Below are positions 51,910 to 60,638 of a stretch of 64,000 bases of DNA, in pieces. The stretch lies in contig NZ_PXUE01000002.1 of the NCBI RefSeq assembly GCF_003020585.1, positions 682,001-746,000 on the forward strand, given 5' to 3'. Position 1 is the first letter of the stretch; each line of letters begins with the position of its first letter. The notes beneath the pieces were generated by a model. The model made no database searches and was not told where the DNA came from. It saw nothing but the letters and a program-made list of their open reading frames with translations. This DNA is from Chryseobacterium aurantiacum (lineage in GTDB: Bacteria; Bacteroidota; Bacteroidia; Flavobacteriales; Weeksellaceae). The translations under genes were made by a program, and so were the position numbers.

Positions 51910-54444
51910 TTATGCCGAGTTTCTGCTTGCATTAATATTTCCGAATAAGGAACGGGTCACCAGTTTCTCATAGGCCACTTTATTTCCTTCTCCTTTTTGG
52001 ATCTTCATTAAGGCATATTGCTGAATGCTTAATAATGGAAGTACAATTTTCTCACGAATCTTCACTGATTTTCTGGATAGCGGATCTTCTTCCTGAAGCA
52101 TTTTAAAGCCTGTAAGTTCCAGCATAATTTCTCTTGAAAGCTCATATTCATTGAAAAGAACATTCCAGAAAGCTCCAAACTTCGGATTATTTCTGATGTA
52201 ATAAGTCAGAGGAAAATAAGATTTATTCATGCTCATCATAGAGTTCAAAACTAAGGTTTTAAAAAAATCTGAACCTTTGTATAGCTCTCTTACTTCTTCA
52301 AATCTTCCTTGTTCCTTCATTTTTTGCATTGCATATCCAAAACCAAAAAATCCGGGTACATTCTGCTTCAATTGTGACCATGACCCTACAAATGGAATTG
52401 CTCGTAAGTCTTCAAACTTCAATTCGCTGCCATTTCCTCTTTTGGATGGACGGCTACCGATATTGGTTTTTCCATAATACTCTAAAGTACTCATTTCCTG
52501 AAGATAAGGAACAAACATTGGATGAGCTTTGAGGTCTGAATATTTTTGGTAACTGATATTCGCCAATTCGATAATTAATGCTCTTTCTTTTTCTGTAAGG
52601 TCTTTTTTGGCATTTTTAAATACATCATTTTCCACTCCGGCTGTTAAAAGCTGTTCAAAATTATATTTTGCCTGTTCTTTATTTCCGAAAATACTTGTAA
52701 TGGTCTGCCCCTGAATTGTTAGCTCAATCTTATTATTGGCGATTGTTTTTCCCTGTGAAGCATAGAAATCGTGAGTTTTACCTCCTCCTCTTGCCGGTGG
52801 ACCTCCTCTACCATCAAAGAATACAACTTTAATATTATTTTGCTCTGAAAGTTGAGTTAAAACTTCTTTAGCCTTATAAATTTCCCAGTTTGCCTTTAGG
52901 TAACCACCATCCTTGGTTCCATCAGAAAAGCCAAGCATAATAGTCTGCTGATTTCCTCTTTTTTCAAGGTGTTTTTTATAAACTGGATTATGATACAGTT
53001 CATTCATCACATTTTCAGCATTAGCAAGTCCTTCCATGGTTTCAAAAAGTGGAACGATATCCATATTAATTGCTTCGTCCTGATATCCACAGATTTTAAA
53101 GAATGCATACACATTCATTACATCTTTTACGGCATCGGAATTGGAAATAATATAGCGATTCATTCCTCTCAATCCGTTCAAATCCTGAATTTCAGAAACC
53201 TGTGAAACGGTAAGCAATGTATCTTTTACAATGTCTTCAAAATCGTCAGCATTTACAGCTTGTGAAAGTTGAATCAACTTATTGAACTTCTCTTCATAAT
53301 CCGCATTCTCTATTCCGTATACTTTTGCAAATACGGTATCAATTACCTTTTGATGAATCCTGCTGTCCTGTCGGATATCCAATGTTGCAAAGTGAGTCCC
53401 AAAAATCTTCACTCGATCTCTGAAATTAGCCAAAAGATCTAAAAACAAGGAATTATGTTCATTGATCAATATTTTTTCTGCCTCATCGGTTTTCTTTAAA
53501 ATTGCTTCTGCTGTGATACTTTTTCCATCAAAAATGGCAGCATACAATTCTTCACTTAATTGTGTGAGAACCTCTGAAACTCCTCGGAAGCTCAATCTTC
53601 TTCTGATGAATTTCAAATGGCTGTAATAAGATTTCAATATGGCTGAACGAAGTTCTTCAGCTACTCTTTTGGTAACATCTGCTGTCACAAAAGGGTTTCC
53701 ATCTCTGTCTCCTCCCGGCCAGAAACCAAGCTGAATAATATCTTCATGCAAATGAAAATGATCATTTCCAAAGGTCTTTTTTATCTTCGTGAACAATTCT
53801 CCGATGGTATCATAATACACATACCTCAGGTAGGAAATAATACTCAATGCTTCATCAACAGGAGTGGGCTTTTCTTTGTTCACAAAAGGGGTTTTCCCTA
53901 ACTGCTGCAAAAGCATATCAATCTGTGTAACGGAATCACTGGTAATGGCTCCTCTCAGATCCTGAATAATCCGTTGTACTGAGCTTGGATAAAACTGAGT
54001 CGGGTGAGCCGTAAATACAACCTTAACGCTAAAATCTTTTAATTTTTCACGTACTTTTTCAATTTTATGATCCTGAAAAGAACGTTCGAAAAGATTAGTC
54101 ACTGTTCCACTGTCACTTTCTGAATGCAGATTTGGAAATGCAGCATCTTCAATACTATCGAACAAAACTACCTGTCTTTCTATATACTGAATAATCTTAA
54201 AAAGCAGCTCAAGTTTTTGTTCTTCGGTCTGAAGATCTGTATGGTTTTTAAAAAATTCTTCGACGATTTCTTCAGGGGTTTTTCCTGCGTCATAGCCTGT
54301 TTTACTTTCCTCATACAGGAACGGGAGAAGCATTCCGATATTCGTCATTTTATCATAGGGCAGGCTCATAAATAATGAATTGTAGATCTGGAATTTGTTC
54401 TCCACGATCTGCCTGAATTTTTCTGTGCGTTGGTCGTGTCTCAT
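51910..54444 (-). CDS. ppc: phosphoenolpyruvate carboxylase
   Basis: 844 residues from MRHDQRTEKF; the longest frame adds 23 residues upstream of the -7 box and is rejected. Catalytic His in VFTAHPTQ, PEP-binding GFWPGGDRDGNP, GFSDGTKDGG and the loop FFDGRGGPPARGGGKTH with the catalytic Lys and the conserved Arg residues. It adds bicarbonate to PEP to make oxaloacetate. The usual C-terminal end ...RNTG is here RNSA, and the protein is shorter than the 880-residue enterobacterial form. Monocistronic; a -7 box lies 5 bases before the ATG. Confidence 0.96.
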   Translation of the reverse strand: MRHDQRTEKFRQIVENKFQIYNSLFMSLPYDKMTNIGMLLPFLYEESKTGYDAGKTPEEIVEEFFKNHTDLQTEEQKLELLFKIIQYIERQVVLFDSIEDAAFPNLHSESDSGTVTNLFERSFQDHKIEKVREKLKDFSVKVVFTAHPTQFYPSSVQRIIQDLRGAITSDSVTQIDMLLQQLGKTPFVNKEKPTPVDEALSIISYLRYVYYDTIGELFTKIKKTFGNDHFHLHEDIIQLGFWPGGDRDGNPFVTADVTKRVAEELRSAILKSYYSHLKFIRRRLSFRGVSEVLTQLSEELYAAIFDGKSITAEAILKKTDEAEKILINEHNSLFLDLLANFRDRVKIFGTHFATLDIRQDSRIHQKVIDTVFAKVYGIENADYEEKFNKLIQLSQAVNADDFEDIVKDTLLTVSQVSEIQDLNGLRGMNRYIISNSDAVKDVMNVYAFFKICGYQDEAINMDIVPLFETMEGLANAENVMNELYHNPVYKKHLEKRGNQQTIMLGFSDGTKDGGYLKANWEIYKAKEVLTQLSEQNNIKVVFFDGRGGPPARGGGKTHDFYASQGKTIANNKIELTIQGQTITSIFGNKEQAKYNFEQLLTAGVENDVFKNAKKDLTEKERALIIELANISYQKYSDLKAHPMFVPYLQEMSTLEYYGKTNIGSRPSKRGNGSELKFEDLRAIPFVGSWSQLKQNVPGFFGFGYAMQKMKEQGRFEEVRELYKGSDFFKTLVLNSMMSMNKSYFPLTYYIRNNPKFGAFWNVLFNEYELSREIMLELTGFKMLQEEDPLSRKSVKIREKIVLPLLSIQQYALMKIQKGEGNKVAYEKLVTRSLFGNINASRNSA

Positions 54445-54449
54445 AGTAA

Positions 54450-54457
54450 CAAATGTA
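54450..54457 (-). promoter_or_regulatory. -7 element for ppc
   Basis: Minus-strand TACATTTG, perfect match, 5 bases before the ATG. It supports the shorter start and a leaderless mRNA. Confidence 0.5.
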
Positions 54458-54562
54458 AGTGATTTTAGAATTAGTTGAATTGACAAATGACAAAAATTAA
54501 GGGCTAAAAGCAAAAAATATTAGAATGTTTTTTACAGTCGTTATCCTCAATTAAACATTTTG

Positions 54563-54570
54563 TAACTTTG
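54563..54570 (+). promoter_or_regulatory. -7 element for the Crp-like regulator
   Basis: TAACTTTG, perfect match; leader of about 70 bases to the ATG at 54645. Confidence 0.4.
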
Positions 54571-54644
54571 ATTTTTAAATTAATTCATAAATATAATCAT
54601 CACAATCTCTGAAGTTATATTAAGAATTATTCAAATACGTTTCT

Positions 54645-55211
54645 ATGGGATACATCAGAGAATATTACGAACAAATTGTAAAGCTGCAGGAATCGGAATG
54701 GGCTTTTATTGCAGGACATTTCCAGAGAAAAGTCTATGCAAAAAATGATATCATTACCCAGCAAGGTGATACAGAAAACTTCCTATCCTTTATAGAATCA
54801 GGGTTGGTAAGATTTTATATTCCTGATGATGAACATGGTTATACTTTCAGCTTTAGCTTTGAGAAAGAATTCACCTGTGCCTATGACTCTTTTCTTACCC
54901 AAACTCCATCGGAATATGAAATGCAGGCCCTCACAGAAACTTTAGTATGGCAGATTTCTTATGATGATCTACAGAAGATTTACAATCAGACGAATGTGGG
55001 AAACCATTTGGGTCGTTTCGCTTCTGAAAAATTGTTTTTAGCTAAAAGTAAAAGAGAACTTTCTCTTTTAAAACTTACAGCCAAGCAACGTTACCTGAAA
55101 TTATTTACAGAACAGCCTGAGCTACTTCAACGGGTTCCCTTGAAATACATAGCTTCCTATATTGGCATTACTCCGCAGGCTTTAAGCAGAATTCGCAGGC
55201 AGATTAATTAA
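54645..55211 (+). CDS. Crp/Fnr-family transcriptional regulator
   Basis: 188 residues. N-terminal cyclic-nucleotide-binding fold (about 15-115) with FSFSFEKEF in the phosphate-binding position, which lacks the canonical RAA ligand-binding triad, so cAMP binding is doubtful. C-terminal HTH at about 155-185: VPLKYIASYIGITPQALSRIRRQI, with RIRR in recognition helix. No Fnr-type cysteines. This short Bacteroidota form often responds to unknown signals. A deformylase-like gene follows 56 bases later and could be a target or cotranscribed partner. Confidence 0.88.
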   Translation: MGYIREYYEQIVKLQESEWAFIAGHFQRKVYAKNDIITQQGDTENFLSFIESGLVRFYIPDDEHGYTFSFSFEKEFTCAYDSFLTQTPSEYEMQALTETLVWQISYDDLQKIYNQTNVGNHLGRFASEKLFLAKSKRELSLLKLTAKQRYLKLFTEQPELLQRVPLKYIASYIGITPQALSRIRRQIN

Positions 55212-55267
55212 CATAGGTTCATTGCATATGTTTCCCTTTCTGATGAACTTTGCAGGAAAATAATCTA

Positions 55268-55849
55268 ATGAATTTATCTATTATAGCCTATGGCAACCGT
55301 ATTTTAAAACAAAAATGTATAGAGGTTAAGGAGAATACGCCTGAAATACAGACACTCATTTCGGATATGTGGGACACCATGAATCTGGCTAATGGCTGTG
55401 GTCTCTCCTCTTCTCAAATTGGAAAACCTTTACAACTCTTTGTTGTGGATAGTAAGGTTGCTTTCGAAAATCTTGATTCTGAAGATAAAATCCTTTACTT
55501 TGAAAAGAACGACAAGGGAATTTTGGAAACTTTTATCAATGCCAGAATCATTAACAGTTCTGAGGAAACATGGGAAGACTATGAAGGATGCTTAAGTATT
55601 CCCGGATTATCTCAAAAGGTAACAAGGCCCTGGAAAATCATCATTGAATATCAGAATCAGGATTTCACCCTGCAAACAAAAACATTTACCGGACTAACGG
55701 CTAGAATTATTCAGCATGAATATGATCATACCCAGGGAATTTTATATACCGATCGTCTGAAACCTCTTACAAGAAAACTCATAGAATCAAAATTGAAAAA
55801 GATTATCAACGGAAATGTTTCAACAAGCTATCCAATGAAGTTTATTTAA
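55268..55849 (+). CDS. def: peptide deformylase-like protein
   Basis: 193 residues from MNLSIIAYG at 55268; a TTG at 55250 is the only earlier start and lacks support. Motif 1 GCGLSSSQ (usually GxGLAAxQ), motif 2 EGCLS and motif 3 QHEYDH are all present, so Fe/Zn ligands Cys and both His and the catalytic Glu are intact. It removes the formyl group from nascent chains. The SSS in motif 1 and the insertion near residue 85 set it apart from standard Def, so it may be a second, specialised copy. Confidence 0.85.
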   Translation: MNLSIIAYGNRILKQKCIEVKENTPEIQTLISDMWDTMNLANGCGLSSSQIGKPLQLFVVDSKVAFENLDSEDKILYFEKNDKGILETFINARIINSSEETWEDYEGCLSIPGLSQKVTRPWKIIIEYQNQDFTLQTKTFTGLTARIIQHEYDHTQGILYTDRLKPLTRKLIESKLKKIINGNVSTSYPMKFI

Positions 55850-55899
55850 ATCCGGAATCATTAAGTTTTTGTAAATTTGTTCTGAAAACACGTTTCTCT

Positions 55900-56505
55900 A
55901 TGAAAATAATCATCACTCTTTCCCTGATTCTATCCAATCTGTTTTGTGCACAGATCAAGGTTCCTGATGATTATAAGAAAATCCCAGACATTCTGGATAC
56001 TACAGACTATCTCTATCCTTTTATTGTGCCCGATAAAGAATATGAATATTGGAGAGTGCTTACCAATGACATTGACTTTGAAAAGGCAATAGTATATGAA
56101 AGTCAGGCACCGGATTTTATGACAATCAATGAACCTGTTCCTGAGAGAGGTTTTTTTCAGAAATGCATGGGCAACAATTGCTTTACCTATATTCTTGCCT
56201 GTAAAAAAGACAGGTCTGTGTATTTTTCCAATGAACAGCAATTAAGAGATTTTATTGGTACGGTTGATAATCTTCCGGAAGCTATTTTATTGGCTAAAAC
56301 CTACGGCTACTCCATTGATCCCAAAAATAAATTTACCGGTTCTTATAAAATTGAAGACAATCGTATTTCCATGTATGCTCTACAGTCAAAAGGATGCCCT
56401 GTTACCAAGGAATCTTTTTTAATTACCATCAACAGAAAAACCGGAAAACTGGAAGCTAAAAGCAATGGGATTTATTCCAAAAATGAAGATTGCTCAGCTT
56501 TATAG
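55900..56505 (+). CDS. exported protein of unknown function
   Basis: 201 residues with a signal peptide (MKIIITLSLILSNLFCAQ; a Cys at 16 is not followed by a lipobox pattern). The mature part has four cysteines (KCMGNNC pair, then two later) that could form disulfides, aromatic-rich segments (LYPFIVPDKEYEYW) and a C-terminal SKNEDCSAL. No domain recognised. Starts 50 bases after the deformylase-like gene, so transcription may be shared. Ends just before a long inverted repeat. Confidence 0.72.
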   Translation: MKIIITLSLILSNLFCAQIKVPDDYKKIPDILDTTDYLYPFIVPDKEYEYWRVLTNDIDFEKAIVYESQAPDFMTINEPVPERGFFQKCMGNNCFTYILACKKDRSVYFSNEQQLRDFIGTVDNLPEAILLAKTYGYSIDPKNKFTGSYKIEDNRISMYALQSKGCPVTKESFLITINRKTGKLEAKSNGIYSKNEDCSAL

Positions 56506-56520
56506 TAAAAGCTGTCATCT

Positions 56521-56664
56521 GTTGGAAAATCGCAAGGACGCAAAAAATTTCACAAACTTCATGTTCTAGGTCGTAAGGGTTTTATCACTGATAAAATTTT
56601 TGAGTCACTATCGTAAAAGTATTGTAGTATAAAGGTCATTTTTTATGTCCTTGCGATTTTCAAC
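56521..56664. repeat. 144-base inverted-repeat element between convergent genes
   Basis: Terminal arms GTTGGAAAATCGCAAGGAC (left) and GTCCTTGCGATTTTCAAC (right) are complements with one indel; the match continues as AAAAAAT after two differing bases, about 27 bases in all. Inside lies a smaller hairpin TTTATC-ACT-GATAAA. There is no open frame. It lies between the stop codons of 55900-56505 and lpdA, and looks like a MITE- or REP-type repeat that may double as terminator. Confidence 0.65.
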
Positions 56665-56674
56665 AAGATTGAGT

Positions 56675-58075
56675 TTAAATATTTACAGCTCCTTGTCCAG
56701 ACGCTATCAAGTAAGCTTCTTTTAAGGTTTCAGAATAAGTAGGATGTGCGTAAGACATACGGAACATATCTTCTGCTGTCACTTCATATTCCTGGGCAAT
56801 TACCCCTTGTGCAATAAGATCGGCAGCCCTTGCCCCAATAATATGCACACCAAGCACCTCTCCATATTTCGGGTCAACAAGTACCTTTGCAAAACCATCT
56901 GTATCCATTGAAGCTCTTGCCCTCGCGCTCGCAGAAAATGGGAACTTTCCTACGTTATAGGCTATATTATTCTTTTTCAGATATTCTTCGGTATATCCAA
57001 CGGATGCTACTTCAGGCCATGTATATACTACAGACGGAATTCTCTCATAATGAATATGATGCTTCTGTCCGTTAATAGTTTCTGCAACCAAAACCCCTTC
57101 TTCTTCCGCCTTATGAGCCAGCATCGCGCCACCAATCACATCTCCAATAGCATAGATATTAGAAACAGATGTCCGTTTATTTTCATCTACCTTAATAAAA
57201 TTGCGCTCGTCCAATTGTATATCTGTTTTTTCCAAACCCAATCCTTTTACATAGGGGCTTCTTCCGACAGCTACCAAAATATAGTCTGCTTCCAGCTCGT
57301 GCTCGGCTTCATTTTTATCCCTAAAAAACACTTTAGCGACAGCGTCTGAACTTTCGGTTTTATAAACAGTCTGATTGAGTTTAATATCAATCCCCTCTTT
57401 TTTAAGTATTTTCTGAAGATTTTCCCCCAGTTCATGATCCATTCCAGCAATCAAATGGTCTGCATACTCAAGAATTGTCACCTGTGTTCCGATACGGCTG
57501 AAGATAGACGCCATTTCCACCCCAATCACACCACCTCCAATAATAATCATGGTTTCAGGCTTTTCCTTTAAAGATAATGCCTCGGTAGAAGTAATGATCC
57601 TTTTCTTATCAATTACTACTCCGGGAATGGTTGATGGCTTTGAACCTGTTGCTATAATGTAATTGTTGGCAGTAATCTCCTGAGATTCTGTTTCACTAAT
57701 AATTTTTATAGTGGAATTATTGATGAAGCTTGCTGTACCTTTCAAACGGATAATATTATTTTTATTCATTAAAAAGTCAAGACCACTTGTATTTTTTCCA
57801 ACAACTTCAGATTTTCGGCGGTACATCTGGGAAAAATCAAGTTCTACTCTATCTAGTTTAATACCATGATCTTTAAATTTATGGTGAGCATCTGTATAAT
57901 GATGTGTACTATCCAGTAAAGCCTTTGTGGGAATACAACCTACATTGGTACAGGTGCCTCCCAGAGTATCATATTTTTCTATAATCACTGTTTTGTAGCC
58001 TAGTTGTGCGCTTCTTATAGCGGCCACATATCCGCCGGGTCCTGAGCCGATCACGGCAACATCATAATTTTCCAT
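56675..58075 (-). CDS. lpdA: dihydrolipoyl dehydrogenase
   Basis: 466 residues. FAD motif GSGPGG at 10-15, redox-active C42 and C47 in GGTCTNVGC, NAD motif IGGGVIGVEMAS near 178, and the C-terminal His-Glu pair in SYAHPTYSETLKEA. It reoxidises dihydrolipoamide of pyruvate, 2-oxoglutarate or branched-chain dehydrogenase complexes or the glycine cleavage system; none of those partners is in the window. Divergent from an HxlR regulator, with a 12-base inverted repeat in the shared promoter region. Confidence 0.97.
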   Translation of the reverse strand: MENYDVAVIGSGPGGYVAAIRSAQLGYKTVIIEKYDTLGGTCTNVGCIPTKALLDSTHHYTDAHHKFKDHGIKLDRVELDFSQMYRRKSEVVGKNTSGLDFLMNKNNIIRLKGTASFINNSTIKIISETESQEITANNYIIATGSKPSTIPGVVIDKKRIITSTEALSLKEKPETMIIIGGGVIGVEMASIFSRIGTQVTILEYADHLIAGMDHELGENLQKILKKEGIDIKLNQTVYKTESSDAVAKVFFRDKNEAEHELEADYILVAVGRSPYVKGLGLEKTDIQLDERNFIKVDENKRTSVSNIYAIGDVIGGAMLAHKAEEEGVLVAETINGQKHHIHYERIPSVVYTWPEVASVGYTEEYLKKNNIAYNVGKFPFSASARARASMDTDGFAKVLVDPKYGEVLGVHIIGARAADLIAQGVIAQEYEVTAEDMFRMSYAHPTYSETLKEAYLIASGQGAVNI

Positions 58076-58103
58076 TTGATTTATTAATTATTTATGATTA
58101 AAT

Positions 58104-58156
58104 TTACTTGCAAAACAAAAGTAAATTTAAAACAAATACTTTCATTTTGCAAGTAA
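58104..58156. promoter_or_regulatory. inverted-repeat operator candidate between lpdA and hxlR
   Basis: TTACTTGCAAAA (58104-58115) and TTTTGCAAGTAA (58145-58156) are perfect complements 29 bases apart. Between them lies CAAAAGTA, the minus-strand -7 box TACTTTTG at 58123-58116 for lpdA. A nested AAATTTAC/GTAAATTT pair is also present. The layout suits dimeric winged-helix binding at two half-sites or a loop between them. Confidence 0.55.
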
Positions 58157-58175
58157 TATTTTAAAAATTAAAATA

Positions 58176-58583
58176 ATGGGTAAAAAAAGATCAGACTGCC
58201 CCATCAGTTGTTCATTGGAAATATGGGGTGATAAATGGTCCCTGCTAATCATTCGTGACCTGATGATTAAAAAAGAATGCACCTATGGAGAGTTCTTAAA
58301 AGCTGATGAAAAAATTGCTACCAATATTTTGGCAACAAGGCTTCAAACACTATTGGAAAACGGAATTATAGATAAAAAGGATCATCCCGACAATAAATTG
58401 AAAATCCTCTATCATCTTACAGAAAAAGGCATTGATCTGGTTCCTGTAATTGTAGAAATCAACCTTTGGGGAGACAAGTATCTAACGATTCCGGATGATA
58501 GAAAGAAACTATTGGAAGATATTAAAAAAGACAAGGTAGATTTTATAAAAAGAGCAAAGACTTATCTTTCGGGTAATCATTAA
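58176..58583 (+). CDS. HxlR-family winged-helix regulator
   Basis: 135 residues, MarR-like winged helix (HxlR/YodB/HypR family): IWGDKWSLLIIRDLM helix 1, EKIATNILATRLQTLLENGII recognition helix and wing. Two cysteines, C8 and C12, in SDCPISCS are at the N-terminus, the place of the sensing Cys in YodB and HypR, which react with quinones and disulfide stress. A sensor of electrophiles is therefore possible. Divergent from lpdA and 156 bases upstream of the yqhD-like gene; the perfect inverted repeat in front of it is the probable autoregulatory site. Confidence 0.9.
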   Translation: MGKKRSDCPISCSLEIWGDKWSLLIIRDLMIKKECTYGEFLKADEKIATNILATRLQTLLENGIIDKKDHPDNKLKILYHLTEKGIDLVPVIVEINLWGDKYLTIPDDRKKLLEDIKKDKVDFIKRAKTYLSGNH

Positions 58584-58710
58584 ATCTTACTATCGTGTAT
58601 GACAGACAGTTGTTGCGGCTTTGCTGTGAAATAAATTCTCAATAGCTTTCATGAAACTTAATGATAGCAATTTTAAAATTTCATTAACTCAATTTTTCTT
58701 TTTCATTCCG

Positions 58711-58718
58711 TAAATTTG
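58711..58718 (+). promoter_or_regulatory. -7 element for the yqhD-like gene
   Basis: TAAATTTG, perfect match; leader of about 20 bases. No -33 TTG in position. Confidence 0.5.
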
Positions 58719-58739
58719 GGTTAAAATAAATTTAGAACA

Positions 58740-59903
58740 ATGCTTAATTTCGAACTTAAAAATCCAACAAAAATACTTTTCGGGAAAGGTGAAATTGCTA
58801 AAATTTCCAAAGAAATCCCTCAGGATGCTAAAATATTAATGATTTATGGCGGTGGAAGCATCAAGAATAATGGAGTGTATGATCAGGTAAAAGAAGCCTT
58901 AAAGGGTCATGATTTGTATGAGTTCGGTGGAGTTCCTGCCAACCCTGAATATGAAGTTTTGATCAACGCATTGAGCTTCATTAAGGAAAAAAATATCAAT
59001 TATCTTCTTGCTGTTGGTGGTGGATCTGTAATTGATGGTACTAAGTTCATCTCAGCAGCAGCCAATTACAATGGTGAACCTTGGGATATTTTAACCAAGC
59101 AGGTAAGAACCTTTGAAGGGGAAGGCATGCCTTTCGGAACTATTTTAACGCTTCCGGCAACCGGTTCCGAGATGAATTCTGGGTATGTAATTTCAAGAAG
59201 AGAAACCAATGAAAAATTATCTTCCGGAGGTCCGGGGCTTTTTCCCCAGTTTTCGGTTTTGGATCCTGAGGTAATCAGATCTATTCCCAAAAACCAAATT
59301 GTAAATGGCCTCACAGATGCATATACCCATGTGTTGGAACAATATATGACGGCTCCATCTTCTGCCGATCTTCAGGAAAGAATTGCAGAAAGTATCTTAA
59401 TAAGTATCCAGGAAACGGCTCCGAAAGTATTAGCCGATGATTTCGATTATGATGCTGCAGGAAACTTTATGTGGTGCTGTACAATGGCTTTAAACGGATT
59501 GATTCAGAAAGGGGTTATTACAGACTGGGCTGTACACGCTATGGGCCATGAACTGACAGCCTATTTTGGTATAGACCATGCGAGAACACTGGCCATCATT
59601 GCTCCATCCCACTACCGTTACAATTTTGAAGACAAAAAAGGGAAACTTGCTCAGTATGCAGAAAGAGTATGGGGAATTAAGGATGGAACCATAGAGGAAA
59701 AAGCTGAGCTGGGAATCAAAAAACTGGAAGAGTTCTTCCATAGCCTGCATATCAAAACTAAGCTTTCAGAATATACAGAAGATTTTAAAGGGACTGCAGA
59801 AAGAGTAGAAAAAGCCTTTACAGACAGAAATTGGCTAGGTCTTGGAGAGTACAAGAAATTGACCCCTCAGGATGCTTCCAAAATTGTGGAAATGAGTTAT
59901 TAA
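58740..59903 (+). CDS. yqhD: YqhD-like NADPH-dependent aldehyde reductase (Fe-ADH family)
   Basis: 387 residues, the same length as Escherichia coli YqhD. Nucleotide-binding GGGSVIDG near 96-103, PATGSEMNSG near 138-147; metal ligands D and H in GLTDAYTHVLEQY, then the H pair in HAMGHELTAYFGIDHARTLAI. It reduces short aldehydes such as glyoxal or acrolein, or makes butanol-type alcohols in relatives. Located beside an HxlR regulator, which would fit aldehyde stress. Own -7 box and terminator show it can be transcribed alone. Confidence 0.9.
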   Translation: MLNFELKNPTKILFGKGEIAKISKEIPQDAKILMIYGGGSIKNNGVYDQVKEALKGHDLYEFGGVPANPEYEVLINALSFIKEKNINYLLAVGGGSVIDGTKFISAAANYNGEPWDILTKQVRTFEGEGMPFGTILTLPATGSEMNSGYVISRRETNEKLSSGGPGLFPQFSVLDPEVIRSIPKNQIVNGLTDAYTHVLEQYMTAPSSADLQERIAESILISIQETAPKVLADDFDYDAAGNFMWCCTMALNGLIQKGVITDWAVHAMGHELTAYFGIDHARTLAIIAPSHYRYNFEDKKGKLAQYAERVWGIKDGTIEEKAELGIKKLEEFFHSLHIKTKLSEYTEDFKGTAERVEKAFTDRNWLGLGEYKKLTPQDASKIVEMSY

Positions 59904-59929
59904 TAACTTCTTGAATAAAATAATATATT

Positions 59930-59956
59930 AAAGCGGACTAAGGTTCGCTTTTTTTA
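59930..59956 (+). terminator. intrinsic terminator after yqhD
   Basis: Stem AAAGCGGAC / GTTCGCTTT with one G-T pair and loop TAAG, followed by TTTTTAA. Confidence 0.78.
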
Positions 59957-60111
59957 ATGCTTACTAACAGAATCTTTTTAATAATTTATGTCTACCCATC
60001 TCATGGTGTTTCAAATTATCTTATTTACAAACATTTGTTTAAAAAATCATGATTTCATTACAAATATTTCAAATTTATTTATATTTTAGCATATTCTTAA
60101 AATTTGTGAAA

Positions 60112-60573
60112 ATGAAAAAACAACTACTTTTATTTGCCTTTTCTGCTTTGGCATTGACTTCTTGTAATGATGATAACCTTCAGGCCTATGAAATGGACAT
60201 AATGAAGGGAGATTGGAAAGAAGTGAAGAGAGAAGTAATTTCCGGAAAAGACAATAAAACAGTTCTTCAAACTGATGTTTTAACAGGATGTGCAACAAAA
60301 AACACTCTTTTCTTCAGAACAGATTTTTATATCAGCTACACGGGTTATGCCGGAACTGGTGCAGATTGTCAGATCCTTGCAAAAAGCGAGGGGCAATATA
60401 CCTATGACGAAGAAACCAAGCTTTTAGGTATCAAGTTTGACAAAGAAGAAAATATGAAATACAAGGTTGATATTTTGACAGGTCAAGATCTTAGACTGGC
60501 ACAACAGTTTGGCAATTATGATCGAGATGGGGATAAAATACCGGATGTCACTTATATTACTTACAAAAGATAA
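60112..60573 (+). CDS. lipocalin-like lipoprotein with a calcium-loop-like C-terminus
   Basis: 153 residues from MKKQLLLFAF at 60112; the longer frame from 60049 starts 21 residues too early and spoils the signal peptide. Lipobox ALTSC with Cys18, followed by NDD, an acidic triplet that suits surface-lipoprotein export in flavobacteria. The body is about eight strands with paired Cys at CATKN and DCQIL, similar to small lipocalin-type lipoproteins. The C-terminus contains YDRDGDKIPD, a thrombospondin type-3-like Asp/Gly loop. Function unknown. Terminator follows. Confidence 0.75.
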   Translation: MKKQLLLFAFSALALTSCNDDNLQAYEMDIMKGDWKEVKREVISGKDNKTVLQTDVLTGCATKNTLFFRTDFYISYTGYAGTGADCQILAKSEGQYTYDEETKLLGIKFDKEENMKYKVDILTGQDLRLAQQFGNYDRDGDKIPDVTYITYKR

Positions 60574-60578
60574 ACTCT

Positions 60579-60606
60579 AAACTCCCGATGATCGGGAGTT
60601 TTTTAT
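60579..60606 (+). terminator. intrinsic terminator after the lipocalin-like gene
   Basis: Stem AAACTCCCGA / TCGGGAGTTT, loop TGA, then TTTATT. Confidence 0.88.
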
Positions 60607-60638
60607 TACTTTTATCTCTAATTTTAAATCTGAAAATA

